Positions 25,505 through 36,960 of a stretch of 64,000 nt of DNA are shown here, piece by piece (positions within the stretch are counted from its first letter, which is position 1; each line of letters opens with the position of its first letter). The notes beneath the pieces were generated by a model, which ran no database searches, was not told the origin of the DNA, and saw only the letters and a list, made by a program, of their open reading frames with translations. Origin of the DNA: Epiperipatus broadwayi (lineage: Eukaryota > Onychophora > Udeonychophora > Euonychophora > Peripatidae); assembly GCA_028023455.1 (NCBI GenBank), contig JAQFVV010006246.1:2161501-2225500 (forward strand), written 5' to 3'. Position numbers and translations under genes: made by a program.

Positions 25505-25522
25505 TTTCTCCTGACTGCACCA
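25505..25522 (-). other. Candidate primer-binding site of the gypsy element
   Basis: On the minus strand, four bases after the 5' LTR end, the sequence is TGGTGCAGTCAGGAGAAA. A TGG start complementary to the CCA end of a tRNA, placed just inside the LTR, is expected. I cannot confidently name the tRNA; the acceptor it would match ends ..CTGACTGCACCA. Confidence 0.65.
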
Positions 25523-25526
25523 AAAT

Positions 25527-26213
25527 TGTGATGTACTTGATTTAATGTTACTTATGAGAAACAACCAAATACACCTAATTCAAGTAACTATTACTCTCTT
25601 GCATAAAATTAAGATATCCCACTTAACAGATACAAGATTTTATTAGTATGAAAAATAACAATCATTTATAAACAGAATTAACATTAGTGCTACTAGCGCC
25701 TGTAAGGCTTATAAAAATAATAATAAGACAGGTATAGTCTGTATAATTACCCTAGGTCGGTCTTTGGTAGCCTCAGATCCGAATATCTGCCTCTCCTCCC
25801 ATCGTTGGTCCTGTTCCGAATTCACGCTACACATAAGTCTCTCAGAAAAACAGGACTGACACTGACTTGTCTTTTTTCTACTAGATTATATCTACTTTTA
25901 GTTTTATTGTTTATTCCTTATCAATTTTAATGACAAAAGTATTCTGGGATTATTTCTGAACTAATTAATTAAATTGTTCTTTACATTTTTAATCCTTCAT
26001 TTAATTAATTATTTATTCGGATCTTCCATCTTGTATTACACCTTGCTTTTTTATAAAATATCTATATGAAAAACCATTTGTAATTTCTAATTTTCATTTT
26101 ATTTAAATCAACTCGTTTACTTTCACATGTAATTATTTAACACTTTTAACTTCTGGAGTACACACAGTTTCAAAACGTATTTTTCTTAATTTTAATCGTA
26201 CTACAACATAACA
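25527..26213 (-). repeat. Ty3/gypsy LTR, right copy (5' LTR of the element)
   Basis: This is the 687-bp partner of 20898-21584, with ends TGTTATG...ATCACA on the minus strand. It sits upstream of the primer-binding site and Gag, so in the element's orientation it is the promoter-bearing LTR. ATTGA follows at 26214-26218. The whole element (20898-26213) is about 5.3 kb, short but complete in layout, with no env-like frame. Confidence 0.92.
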
Positions 26214-26218
26214 ATTGA
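26214..26218. repeat. Target-site duplication, right copy (ATTGA)
   Basis: This is identical to 20893-20897 and directly follows the right LTR, marking the insertion border. Confidence 0.8.
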
Positions 26219-27391
26219 ATATTTAATATTTTGATTTAATAATATCATTAATAATCCAGATATAAAACATGACTTTAATGCATTATTTTAGATCAATAAA
26301 AATTGGAAAGTGTGAAGGCTGTTCAGAGAAGTTTTCTGGAGTTCTTACTTGCACAATAAATTGTTTGATTCTGAATTTTTTTAATAGTACAAATATATAT
26401 TGTTGATCTTTTCTGTTTTGTGACAGAAATAAAAATTAGATATAGTAGTTGTAGGTTTGACTTCTTATTAGTTCTATAGATCATGATAAAATAATTTCAA
26501 AGTTGAGGCAATTATGACATATCAGAACAAATATTGCCAATAATTACAGTTGTATAGAAATCATATCATAAACTTGTTTTTGACAAGATAATGTTTACCA
26601 TACTGGAATGGTATCAATTTTTTAAATTTTCTTTATAATATATTTTAAACTATTATTTAGATTTATTAATGTTGTGGATTAAGTATGTTATAAGCAGCAT
26701 TTTGATGTACTTAATTGATTTTACAATATTATTATGAGGTTTCTATTTCAATGTTTTCATCAAGAGCCAGTTGGAAATTGCAATAAAATAAATATATGGA
26801 TTAACTTAAACTTGTAAAGACAATGGATATAACCAATATATATCCATTATTATTACTTCAATATTTAGTGTATTTTTAACTCTGGGTCATATTAAAGTGC
26901 TGAAGAGATTAGCTTCTACATGACTTTTGAGACGATTCTTGTGTTTCTATTTATTACTATACTTAGAAGACACAAATCAGCATTAGCAACATTCACATTA
27001 TAATTTTTATTCATTTTCTCCACTTTTTTAGTTTTCCTAGAATTCCTATTTTTTTTTTTTTTTTTACATAATATATAAATCTTTTATAAAATGTTCACAT
27101 TAATAATTACTTTATTTTACAAATTGTTTGATAATGATCTATCCACAGGAATATATATGCAAAGAGAAAATAAAACTTATCTTTAACCTTATAAATTAAT
27201 AGTGGCAGAATAAAACTTTAGTTTTTTTTTCATTAATGATTTTTATATAAAATCAATTAGCATATCTTAAATGTTTGTAGATTTTAAGATTATTTAAGAT
27301 TTTTTTAATAACTATATAGTCACAATAAAAATCATAATTATGGTAAATAATTATTGATCTGAACTCATTTTATAACTTATTGCTGTTTTAG
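26219..27391 (+). other. Intron 3' section before the second CUB exon
   Basis: AT-rich intron with a T-tract at about 27051-27065. Nothing coding is seen. It ends with a TTGCTGTTTTAG acceptor at 27391. Confidence 0.6.
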
Positions 27392-27560
27392 ATATATGGC
27401 GGTCCAGATGATACATCACCATTATTATCCACATTATGTCATTCTCAGACTTCTGCCCAAACAATGACATCTGTAGGTAATAATATGTTTATAAGATTTA
27501 TAAGTAATGCTAGAGTCACTAGGAAAGGATTCCAGGCAAGTTATGCATCTATTGATGGAG
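27392..27560 (+). CDS. Cubilin-like CUB-domain exon 2 (second half of the domain)
   Basis: This exon completes the CUB domain begun at 10210. It begins in phase 0 with IYGGPDDTSPLLSTLC, the Y-D/G-G-P strand and third/fourth cysteine region, and continues with NNMFIRFISNARVTRKGF and QASY, the C-terminal strands of the fold. It ends at GATGGAG followed by a GTAAGG donor, in phase 1, so its last base joins AA of the exon at 38371 to give Glu. In calcium-binding CUB domains the YDG position usually carries an Asp; here it is YGG, and the later DG is replaced by NA, so this domain may not bind calcium in the usual way. Confidence 0.87.
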
Positions 27561-30500
27561 GTAAGGAAATCATTAATAAAGCTGAATATATATTTTTTAT
27601 TTATATTACCACAATATTTTCTGTTTATTTTATATAATTAATGCAAATTTTGAATTAAAGTATTAATTATGCTACCAGTGTTAATTTTGTGAAAACATTG
27701 TGATTTTAAATGATTTAAAAATTAACTCATTATATCTGGACCATGCACGTAAATTCTGTTTCTATGCTTGTATATAGGGAATCAGAATAGTGTTAATCTG
27801 TCACTGTCATCTTAATTTATTTACTTAAAAGAAGACAGGATCTTAAATATCATTTATTATACTTTAATTTACAAGTATTTAACATTCTGCACTCACAACA
27901 TTAATCCAAATCTTTCAGATATATACATTAATGACTATTACTAATCATTTATTAAAGCTAATATCACCTCTAGCCCAGATATAAGTTTTAAAACTCATTT
28001 AAAGATTAATATTTTTATTTTTTTTAACTATACATAATGTATGAAATAACTTCATCTTTCTTTTTGTATATATCAAAGTTATAAATACAGAAAGTCACTT
28101 GTAAATCAAGAATAATAAGTTGATATTGATAATAACAAATAGTGACAAGATTAGTGTAACAGATTGAAGTTTGAACCAAATTATGAATGATAATTTAGCA
28201 TGATATATACATCATAGTAGTCAGCTCTTTTTTTTAGATGATTTTATTATATATTTCATGGAATTTTTAGTTATATTTATAAAAGTAACTTAATGGGATT
28301 TTTTTTTCAAACAAAACATTTTCATAAATAATAATTATATAAATATATGTATATATTATTAATTACATATAAAAAAAGTTTTTTGGCACATGTAATGTGA
28401 GAATATATGTGAACATTTACTTATGAATATAAATTATTGTATTCAAAGATAAAGTCAAAAAAAGAAAAGGTTGGTAAAAAAAAGAAAAGATAAAAGATAA
28501 GAGGAGAGAGAAGAAAAACAATGATAAATAGCAAAAGATATAATTGAAGAGAAAAATAAAAGTGACATCTATGCAAACATATATTAGTCATATTACAAAC
28601 AATTAAATTTTGAATTAGTTTTTTCATACAGCTTTCCAGTATCTTACTAAACATGGGATTACTTTGTAATTATTTTTCTATCAAAGTTAATCATTAATTG
28701 CCTTAGTTATTGAATTAATGAACATAATTATCATAAAAGTACCAGACTTTGAGTGATTGTGATAATACTATAGAGGACAAATTTTCAAAACATTGTTACC
28801 TTTAAAACTGTAATTTATTTTAAGCCAGTTTTATGGATTTAATGTAATGTGTATTTGGCAAAGAATTCTGTTATATGACATTTTATCAACCAAATGATCT
28901 TTATATTCATTAGTATTGTATAGAGCACTTCTATCATGATCTTATTTAAAGGATTTTTTAAGTTTGTTTGATGATGTTTATGTATTTCTATTGTAGATTA
29001 ATAGTTGGCTCTTTGAGATATATAATAAACTTCTAATCTAATGCTGAATATCCTGGCACCTCACTGATGATGCCAGTAGCAGAAACCAGTCTGAGGTTAG
29101 GGATATTCTGCGAAGCTTGTTAAGAGCTTATATTGCGAGCTCTATATATGACCTTTGTAAATATAATCTTATTAAATTAGTCATGTGACATCTGACTTGA
29201 ATTTTTTTTTAATTATTATTTCACAATAGTCTCAACAAAGTCCTTGCCTCATCATGAAATTTCAGAATGCAAAAGTAACTTTTTTCATTATATGTATTTG
29301 TTTAGGGTACCTAGTTTTTCCAAATAATCAACTATTTCAGGCTTGATAAAAGTTGAAAAGTTTCTAATTGTTAATTATTAATTTCATTTATTCAGAATGT
29401 GGAAGAGACATTAAATCTTGAATAAATTAAAAGTCACATTTTTTTGTACTGAATTTTTGTTTTATTAACAAAGTTAATAAGTGGTGCTTTATTGTTAGAT
29501 TATTGCAATCACACCGTTTTAATGATCATTATTGTTCTTATAATATTCTATTTTTTCTGAAAGATTTTTGGAAAAAAAATTAAATCATTGTTGAATTCTT
29601 AGCAGAAAATAGATTATTTATGGATCTATTGTTTATATCATTGCATCACAAAAAAAATTTCAGTATTTAATCTTTTCTACTTGCTGAATCTAGAATTGAT
29701 CTTTAGATAGCTAGACAAAGAAAACAGTATCCTTATTGCAATGCTACCATTTATTTTTAGTTGTAGTTTTTCTATGAAAAATAAATTACTCTTATTCATT
29801 TCCAATTTTTTAATGCATTGTTTAATCTATGAGAGTGATTTTAGCAGTATTAGAGTATTAAATTTTTATTATTATTTTTTAATATCTTTTTTAACTCTAT
29901 ATTAAAAGATAGAGAATTGTTTACTACTTCTTAATATTGAAATGCTTACTTTTCTTATCAAATTTAAAAATATTTATATATATTGCTAACTGAAACCAAA
30001 TGATTTGACATTTTGGTAGTTTTATGAATTAGGAATTGATATTCAATTTGTATCATATCACAATGGTTGCTATTATCTTGAGAATCTTAAAAACCAGAAT
30101 ATTAAAAACTAAAGATATTTCTGGTCAAGGATTGCAATTATCCATTTAAAATTTTTTCTATGTGAATAAGCAAAAAAAATTAAACATTTTTACCAAAATC
30201 ATGGTGGCGGGGTTTGTTTTTTTTTACTTAATCATTTTTTTCTAGAATTTTTTAAAATTGATTGTTGCATATATTTTTTGTTTTAATTATAAAACAAAAG
30301 ATAATATTTTATTTAAATTTGTGCTCTAATTTAAACAACAACATATTATTTTTCAAATGACTGTTGTAATTTAAATTTTGAAAAAAAAAAAAAAAAAGAT
30401 TAGCCAATCTACAGTGCTTGAAGTAAAAACTTGAATTGCTACTGTGGTATTAGAGCTGCAACATGAAGAATTATAATCATTTAATCATTAAATTAATTAG

Positions 30501-30725
30501 GTTATTAAATCAAAAACATATTTTAAAATCTACATTTAAAAAAAAAAAATTAACAAAAAAAAAAATCTGAAAAGCATTAATGTGAAGAATAGTTAAAATG
30601 CGTGTTTAAATCAAATTGAGTAAAAAAAAAAAAATCAAATTGAATATGTGTTTGCATGTGTACATTCTGCATAATCTATTTTAATACATTGTACAAGCTT
30701 ACACCTGCATTTATATATGTAATAA
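27561..30725 (+). other. Intron, repeat-poor AT-rich section
   Basis: Start of the 10.8-kb intron (27561-38370). Mostly AT-rich with long A/T runs. A less AT-rich patch at about 29040-29190 (tcctggcacc, gatgccagtagcagaaacc, gcttgttaagagc) looks like a repeat tail of unknown family. No exon recognised. Confidence 0.5.
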
Positions 30726-30960
30726 ATGCGGGATTCGAACTCAGACTTTTACACAACCTACAACTCTCAGTGCCATCTTATATTGCTGACTCACCTGATC
30801 ACACACATGTTGAAAAGATAAATAATCACCAATATATGTATTTCATGCTAAACCAGCACTCATTAAGATTAGTTATCTTAATATACTGCTGAGTACTAAT
30901 TGTATATATGTGTGGAGATGGTAATCGGAACCAATTGATGAGTATATGTGGAGCATGAAT
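30726..30960 (-). repeat. Family F copy with tRNA-like (SINE-type) segment
   Basis: The plus strand carries the family core (AATAATCACCAATATATG, CATGCTAAACCAGC). On the minus strand, 30728-30790 reads like a tRNA-derived promoter: TGGCACTGAGAGTTG as an A-box-like block and GAGTTCGAATCCCGC as a near-ideal B box, about 40 bp apart. This suggests a tRNA-related SINE head joined to the family F body. An internal inverted pair (accagcactcatt / gatgagtatatgtgg) is also visible. The SINE call is inference; no poly-A tail or flanking repeat was resolved. Confidence 0.55.
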
Positions 30961-31372
30961 TGTTATATAAGCATGTAAAAAGTAAAAATAATGGTGATTT
31001 AATGTCTCCTTCAGTTTTCTTTGATCATGAAACAACATGTAAATCTAAATTTAAATTTGATTTTGAAAATGTGAAAATTCTTCATGAAGAGAAAAATCAT
31101 AATAATAAAAAATTAAGGAGGCAATTTTTATAAATAGGAATAAAATGCATTTAATAAATAGACAAACTGCTAACATTAAAATACAAGATTTATAGGATTT
31201 GAATTGATGACATTTGCTTCTGCTTTGTTTTATTTTTTTAATTTAATGGCAGTTGAGTCAGGTTTAAGAAATTAACTGAGAGTAATTCTGCAGATTTAAG
31301 GATTGTTTATAATTGTGTGTTACCATTAAAATTATTATTTTTATTATAATTACAATATATATATATATATAT

Positions 31373-31741
31373 ATGATCAATAGATGGCATTTTACCAAAA
31401 ACACCGACCAAGCGTACATTTGTTTACATAAATGACAAAAGAGTCAGAATTCACTATCTTTCATTTTGCCCGTCCTCAGATCAGCTGATTTCAAGCTAAT
31501 TTGCTATCATCAGTGAAAGATAGAGCTAGAAACTAGATCTAAACACTGACTCTAAGTGTTTATGCAAAAAGTTTCTATCAGTTTGCAAGCATGAAATTTT
31601 TCAGACTGTTAAAGTCTTCAAACTCAGCCTAACAAGCCAGATAGCTATATGGATCTAATCTCAGTTCAGTTTCACCACATAGTCAAAGCCTCTGCAATAT
31701 ATATCATTGCAAAAACCTTTAAAGGTACATTTATGAAAAAT
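31373..31741. mobile_element. Family A element, partial direct copy
   Basis: The left 288 bp (ATGATCAATAGATGGC, ACCAAAAACACCGACCAAGC, then GCTATCATCAGTGAAAGATA, AAACTAGATCTAAACACTGA) is repeated almost exactly at 31784-32070, so the two are tandem direct copies about 410 bp apart. It belongs to the same family as 13239-13724. Here the right arm is missing, leaving a half element. The 31660-31741 spacer is unrelated. Confidence 0.75.
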
Positions 31742-32197
31742 AAAAACAAGTTTTAATCACTTTAACTTGCTGTCACTTGTATTTATGATCAATAGATGGC
31801 GTTTTACCAAAAACACCGACCAAGCGTGTTTGTTTACATATTTGACAAAAGAGTCAGAATTCACTATCTCTTTCATTTTGGCCACCCTCAGATCAGCTGA
31901 TTTCAAGCTAATTTGCTATCATCAGTGAAAGATAGAGCTAGAAACTAGATCTAAACACTGACTCCAAGTGTTTATGCAAAAAGTTTCTATCAGTTTGCAA
32001 GCATGAAATTTTTCAGACCGGTAAAGTCTTCAAACTCAGCCTAAACAAGCCAGATAGCTATATGAAAGAGATAGTGAATTCTGACTCTTTTGTTGTTTAT
32101 GTAAACAAATGTATGCTTGGTCGGTGTTTTTGGTAAAACGCCATCTATTGATCATAAATACAAGCAACAGCAAGTTAATGTGATTAAAACTTGTTTT
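31742..32197. mobile_element. Family A foldback element, about 135-bp arms
   Basis: Arms 31742-31876 and 32062-32197 are inverted copies. They share the block ACCAAAAACACCGACCAAGC, and they extend beyond the usual family end (GATGGC/GCCATC) into AAAACAAGTTTTAATCAC / GTGATTAAAACTTGTTTT. The roughly 185-bp loop keeps GTCTTCAAACTCAGCC and CCAGATAGCTATATG, as in the 13.2-kb copy. Because pairing extends past the element's own ends, flanking sequence was apparently inverted together with the element. Confidence 0.8.
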
Positions 32198-32559
32198 TGT
32201 TTTATATATATATATACAGTATACTGTACTGTAATATTGAGGAGAAGTAAGATTAAATATCCAATTGATGATGGTGTCAACAGTGATGTGGGGGTCATTC
32301 AAAATATAAATAATGATACTGATTTCATTAGTCATAATAACAATAGAAGAATTGGTTAGTTATATAACTAAATTCCCATGAATGAATAGCATATTTTTAT
32401 ATATTTAATGTATTAATGTTATTTCATATACTTCATCTAACTGGATTTATAATTGGGTGAATTCTATATATTCTTTTTATAATTATGTAAATGATGCTAA
32501 AGGACTGAGAATCATCATAGTTTATTTATATATGTGATAATAAGTTATTCATGATCAAT

Positions 32560-33420
32560 ACACTTATCATACCAGGTGACACTGATTTCATCATAGTGAG
32601 TAAAATGGTTTCTAAGTGTAGATAGTTTAAAGAAAACGTCAGGAGAAATGGAAGAAAATGTAGATAAGGAAGATAGAATATAATATGTATTTAGTGGAAT
32701 GATAAGATGTAGATTACAAAGTAATGCAATGAAGATAGTAAGGCAAAGAATAAGTAAAATAGAGGAAGAGGTAATGCATATAGAAGTAAAATTAAAAGTG
32801 TTAGATGTGAAGTGTGAGCAGATCAAGAAATTAATTAATAGAAATGATAAGAAAGATGAAGATAAGAAAGTTCAAAAAGTGAAAGAGAATACTATGCACA
32901 AGGTAGGGAAAGCACACTATGAGACAGTCTTGATAGCGAACTCACTAATTAGAGATGTAATTTTCAAGAAAAAATAGAAATATGTATGTAAGAGTATGTT
33001 TGCCAGGAGCTAGAATTAGAAATGTTACAGATAAGATAAAAAAAACAAGGGAGTTGAGATGCTATGGTAGGAATAAATAATTGGTCAGAGCCATTGGAGA
33101 GATTAATAAAAAGAATTGATTAGTAATTTGAATAAGATTAAAGGAAAAGTAAGAATAGTTGTATTACTACTGAGATTCAACAATAGGTATATGCTAGATA
33201 GGGCATGTTCTACAAATGAGAGATTGAAAAATTACATGAGAGAAATAATGTTATATTTGTGAATGTATGGGATTTTTTTATTAATAAGAGGGGCTGGATT
33301 GCACTTAGCAAAACAAGGAAATGAAGCATTAGGGAGTTTGATTTATAAAAAATATTATAGTTCAAGAAACTTATAATGGGGGTAAGGTTTTAAATTATAA
33401 TATTACCAAAAAAAAAAAGC
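32560..33420 (+). pseudogene. Non-LTR retrotransposon ORF1 with coiled coil and SGNH-type domain
   Basis: This is the decayed first frame of the LINE element. 32699-32977 encodes a charged coiled-coil stretch (RQRISKIEEEVMHIEVKLKV), then VLIANSLIRDV, which aligns with the GDSL-type first block of SGNH hydrolases (usually GDSLVRD). Further on are RNNRYML-type blocks, FVNVWDFFINKR and GAGLHLAKQGNEALG, matching the last block (usually DGLHL...G). A frameshift lies near 33287. Esterase-type ORF1 proteins are known from CR1/L2-like elements. The Ser block has Asn for Asp, and the Asp of DGLHL is Ala, so catalysis is unlikely in this copy. Confidence 0.7.
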
Positions 33421-33589
33421 TTAAGAATGGACAGGATGTTAGAAATAAACAAAAGGTACCTGATTTAGATATAAATGTAGATGTGGAGATAAAATGGGTC
33501 TGTAAAACTAATGATAAATAAGCTAATTACAAATATAATAGAGAAGAAAGAGTCAAAAGAATTTATAAAAGGGTAATAAGAAAGAAAGA

Positions 33590-36500
33590 AATTGTTAAAA
33601 TTGGATATTTGAATATGCAAATTGGTAGGAGACTAGAAAAGTGGCTAGAATTAATAAAAGCAGTTAAAACAAAGGGCTTGAGGTATTTGCAATAGTAGAA
33701 ACACATCTAAGAGAAGAAGAACTTACATAGGAAGATTTAGTTTGGCAGGATATAAATAGGAAAAAAAAAGTAAAAAGGGGTGGTGATATTAGAGTTTATG
33801 TCAAAAAAATATTTAAATACTGTAAAGTATCAAGAACATTTGTGATTTGAGTTAAGGTTATAAAGACTAAAATGGAAGTGTCTATAATGTATGTGACCAC
33901 TGGAGATAGTCAAACTGTAATGGAGTGGAACAGTAGCATATATGAATGCCCAGTTAAGAATATACAGAGTTAAGGGGAAAAAAATGGTTATAGGAAATAT
34001 GAATGCACATTGAAGAAATTGATGAAATGGCTAACAAGAATGGACAGTTTTTGAAAAAAAAATATCAGAGAATAAATTTAAGCATTGGAAATTTTTCAAA
34101 TATTTATTATGGGCAATACATATGGTCTAGAAATAATATATTTGACACAATAGATTATGTATTAGTAGAGAAAAAGGGAATGAATAAAGTACAGAAAATT
34201 AAGGTGTTTGATAATGAAGAAAGATTATATAATAGTGATCATAATTTCTTTATAATAGAAATGGTTAGTAATGTGATGGAAAATAATAATAAAAGTAGAA
34301 AAGATATTGAAAGATGTGAACAGAGAATAAATGATAAGAATATGTTAGAAGAATATAAAATAAAAGTAGAAGCAATCATTGAAGAGTTTCTTGAGAATGA
34401 GTATAAGGTACTGGTATGGTGAAGAAAAAAAAAGGCAAATAGGGTTTTTGGTGAGAATATTCAGAAGAATAAAAGTAATAGAAAAGTGAGAATTATTAAA
34501 AGTGTAAGCATGCAGAGAATATAAATGTGTGATTAAAAACAAAGAAAATTTAAAAGATGTTAATATTAAGTGGGAAAACTATAAGTTAAAAAAAGTTGGT
34601 TAAAATAGATAATTATAGAAAGAATGAAATTCAACAGTAAATTATTGAGAATATTAATAAAAGTGAAAGAAATGGGAGTAAAAAAATTTGGAAATATATT
34701 AAAAGAAGAAATGTAGAGGAGAGAGAAATAGTATTACTAGATGATGAGAAAAAAGAGTATAGCTCTAGAGAAGAATTAGAGACAATTTTAAGTAAATATA
34801 TAATGGATATAGAAAAAATGTTAGATGTGAAGGAGAGAGTGATAGCAAACATAAATGCACATAGTAATGGAAATATTATGTTTACAGAAAATGAATTGAA
34901 TGAGGCAGGGAAGAAATTGAAAAGTGGAAAGACAAGAGGTTTAAATGAATCAGCAGAAGAGATGGTAATGAATTTGGAAAATAAGGCAAAATTAAATCTA
35001 TTATCATGTTTTAATAATTTGGCACAGAAGAGAGAATTTCCAGATTGCTGGAATAATACAAGAATAAGGTTATTATTTAAAGGAAATTGTAAGGACCATA
35101 GAAAGTTAAGTAATTATAGACTGATAGTGATAACATCAATATTATATAAAGATTTTGCATGTATAGTGACTGGAAGGGTGGCAAAATAGATGGAAGAAAT
35201 TAATATAGTGGGAGAAATACAAGAAGATTTTCAATTGAATAGGCATATAAGAGATAGTTTATTTGTGGTCATATAACTTATAGATATGAGTAGAAATACA
35301 GATAGGCATTTATATGTGGTTTTTATAGACATAGAGAAGGCATATGATAGAGTAAATAGAAATAGATTATGGATGTTTACTGAATTTGGGAATAAATGGA
35401 GCCTTAATGGATCTCATTAAGAGATTATATAAAAATAATTACTGTACATATCTATTAGGAAATATAGAATCAGTTAAAATTAAAAATTGTATGGGATTAA
35501 GTCAAGGATACCCTATGACATCTATTTTGTTTCTTTTATACTTGAGAGTAATGAAGAGAGCAATAGAAAGTCTAAAAAGAGTGATAGAGATATTATTAAT
35601 AGATAGAAAGAGTGTATATATTATCAGGTCTTTTATGTGCTGATGATATGTTCTTGTGCACAGAAAGTAGAGAAGTTATGCAAGTTATGCTGAAATCATG
35701 CAAAAGGATGGATAAAGTGATGGTAATTAAATTTAGTGACAAAAATCAAAAGTTATAATGATAAATGCTAGAGAAAGAGAAGAGAAAGAATTTTTATTGG
35801 AGGATATAAAGTTAAATGTGATGAATAGGTATAACTATTTGGGAATCATCTCAAGTAATCAAAGAAATTGCTTGGATGAATGGGAGAAAAAATTAATAAA
35901 TGAAGTAAAAAAAAGAAAGAGACTGATAAAAAAAGTAACAGTATTTTCATGTAATAAATATGATGTAGTTAGAATTGAATCAAAGGGTATGGCAGTAGCA
36001 GAATTAACTTATGGTAATGTTGCATTATGGTATTAGTGAAAAAGTCTTATATTATTTAGAAAAATACAAAGAGAAATAGAAAGTAGAAACTGATATGTGG
36101 ATGGCAAAGGAGGTAATTCAGGGAGAAATGGGATGGTCAAATTTTTATATAAGAGATGCAAAGAGCAAAATGAAAATATTTGGTAGATTGCAATTTATGG
36201 ATAGTAGAGAATAGCCAAAATAGTATTTAATTGAGTTATGAGTAAACAACAGGCAACAAGATGGATGAGAAATATAGAATGGTATGAAGAAGATCTGAGT
36301 GAAGACTTTGTCAGTATACTTATACAAAAACTGAAAAGATTGTGTAAAGAGAATTGTTGAGTGTTATAGTCACAAGGAATGGGATAGAAGAATAGATGCA
36401 TTAATAAAAAACAAGGAGTTGGAAAGATAGAAAACTAGTATGGAGAGTAAAAAGAGTTTAAATATATATAGAAGTAAAAAGAATATTTGGTGTGAGCTAA

Positions 36501-36960
36501 TGTAGGATAATAGCAAGGAAAGTAGTTTACTGTTTAAGGCTCAAACAGGATCGGTAAAAACAATGGAATATACACATAAACTGAGGAATGTGGGTGATTT
36601 AGTTTACATGTAAGAAAAGCATGGAAAATATTAAACATCTGTTAATTGATTGTAAATTCTTACAAACAGAAATAATACAAATAATGATGTTTTGAGAGAA
36701 TAAATATAAACAAAGTGATTATACAGAAAATTGGTTCTGGTTTTTATGCCAGGTTTGGAAAAATATAAGGAAGATCTAGATATAATGGCTATAGAGGGAA
36801 TGGGATGGAGTAGAATAGAGAACAATATGGGGAAAACTTAGGCTGGGAAATGGAAAGGGAAGATAAGGTGGCTAACAGGTTTCTCTGAGCATAGTAGCTG
36901 AGAGATTCCAGACTCCAATAAATGAGAAGCCGTAATGCATTGCATCACATTGCATATAAT
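33590..36960 (+). pseudogene. Non-LTR retrotransposon ORF2: APE endonuclease and reverse transcriptase
   Basis: Domains in order: IGYLNMQIG (about 33600) and FAIVETHLREEE (about 33690), the start of an APE-type endonuclease; IDYVLVE (about 34150) and NSDHNFFIIE (about 34235), its C-terminal SDH box; then RT blocks FPDCWNNTRIRLLFKG and LSNYR (about 35037-35122), VVFIDIEKAYDRVNR (about 35320, first catalytic Asp), GLSQGYPMTSILF (about 35500), CADDMFL (about 35640, catalytic ADD) and YNYLGI (about 35830). Near 36620 a KSMENIKHLLIDC tract looks like the C-terminal Cys/His tail. Many stops and shifts divide it. The element would nick target DNA and prime reverse transcription there. The roughly 4.4-kb total length with an esterase ORF1 points to the CR1/L2 group; the clade is not fixed. 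The 3' end lies near 36960, after a gcattgcatcacattgcat motif. Confidence 0.82.
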
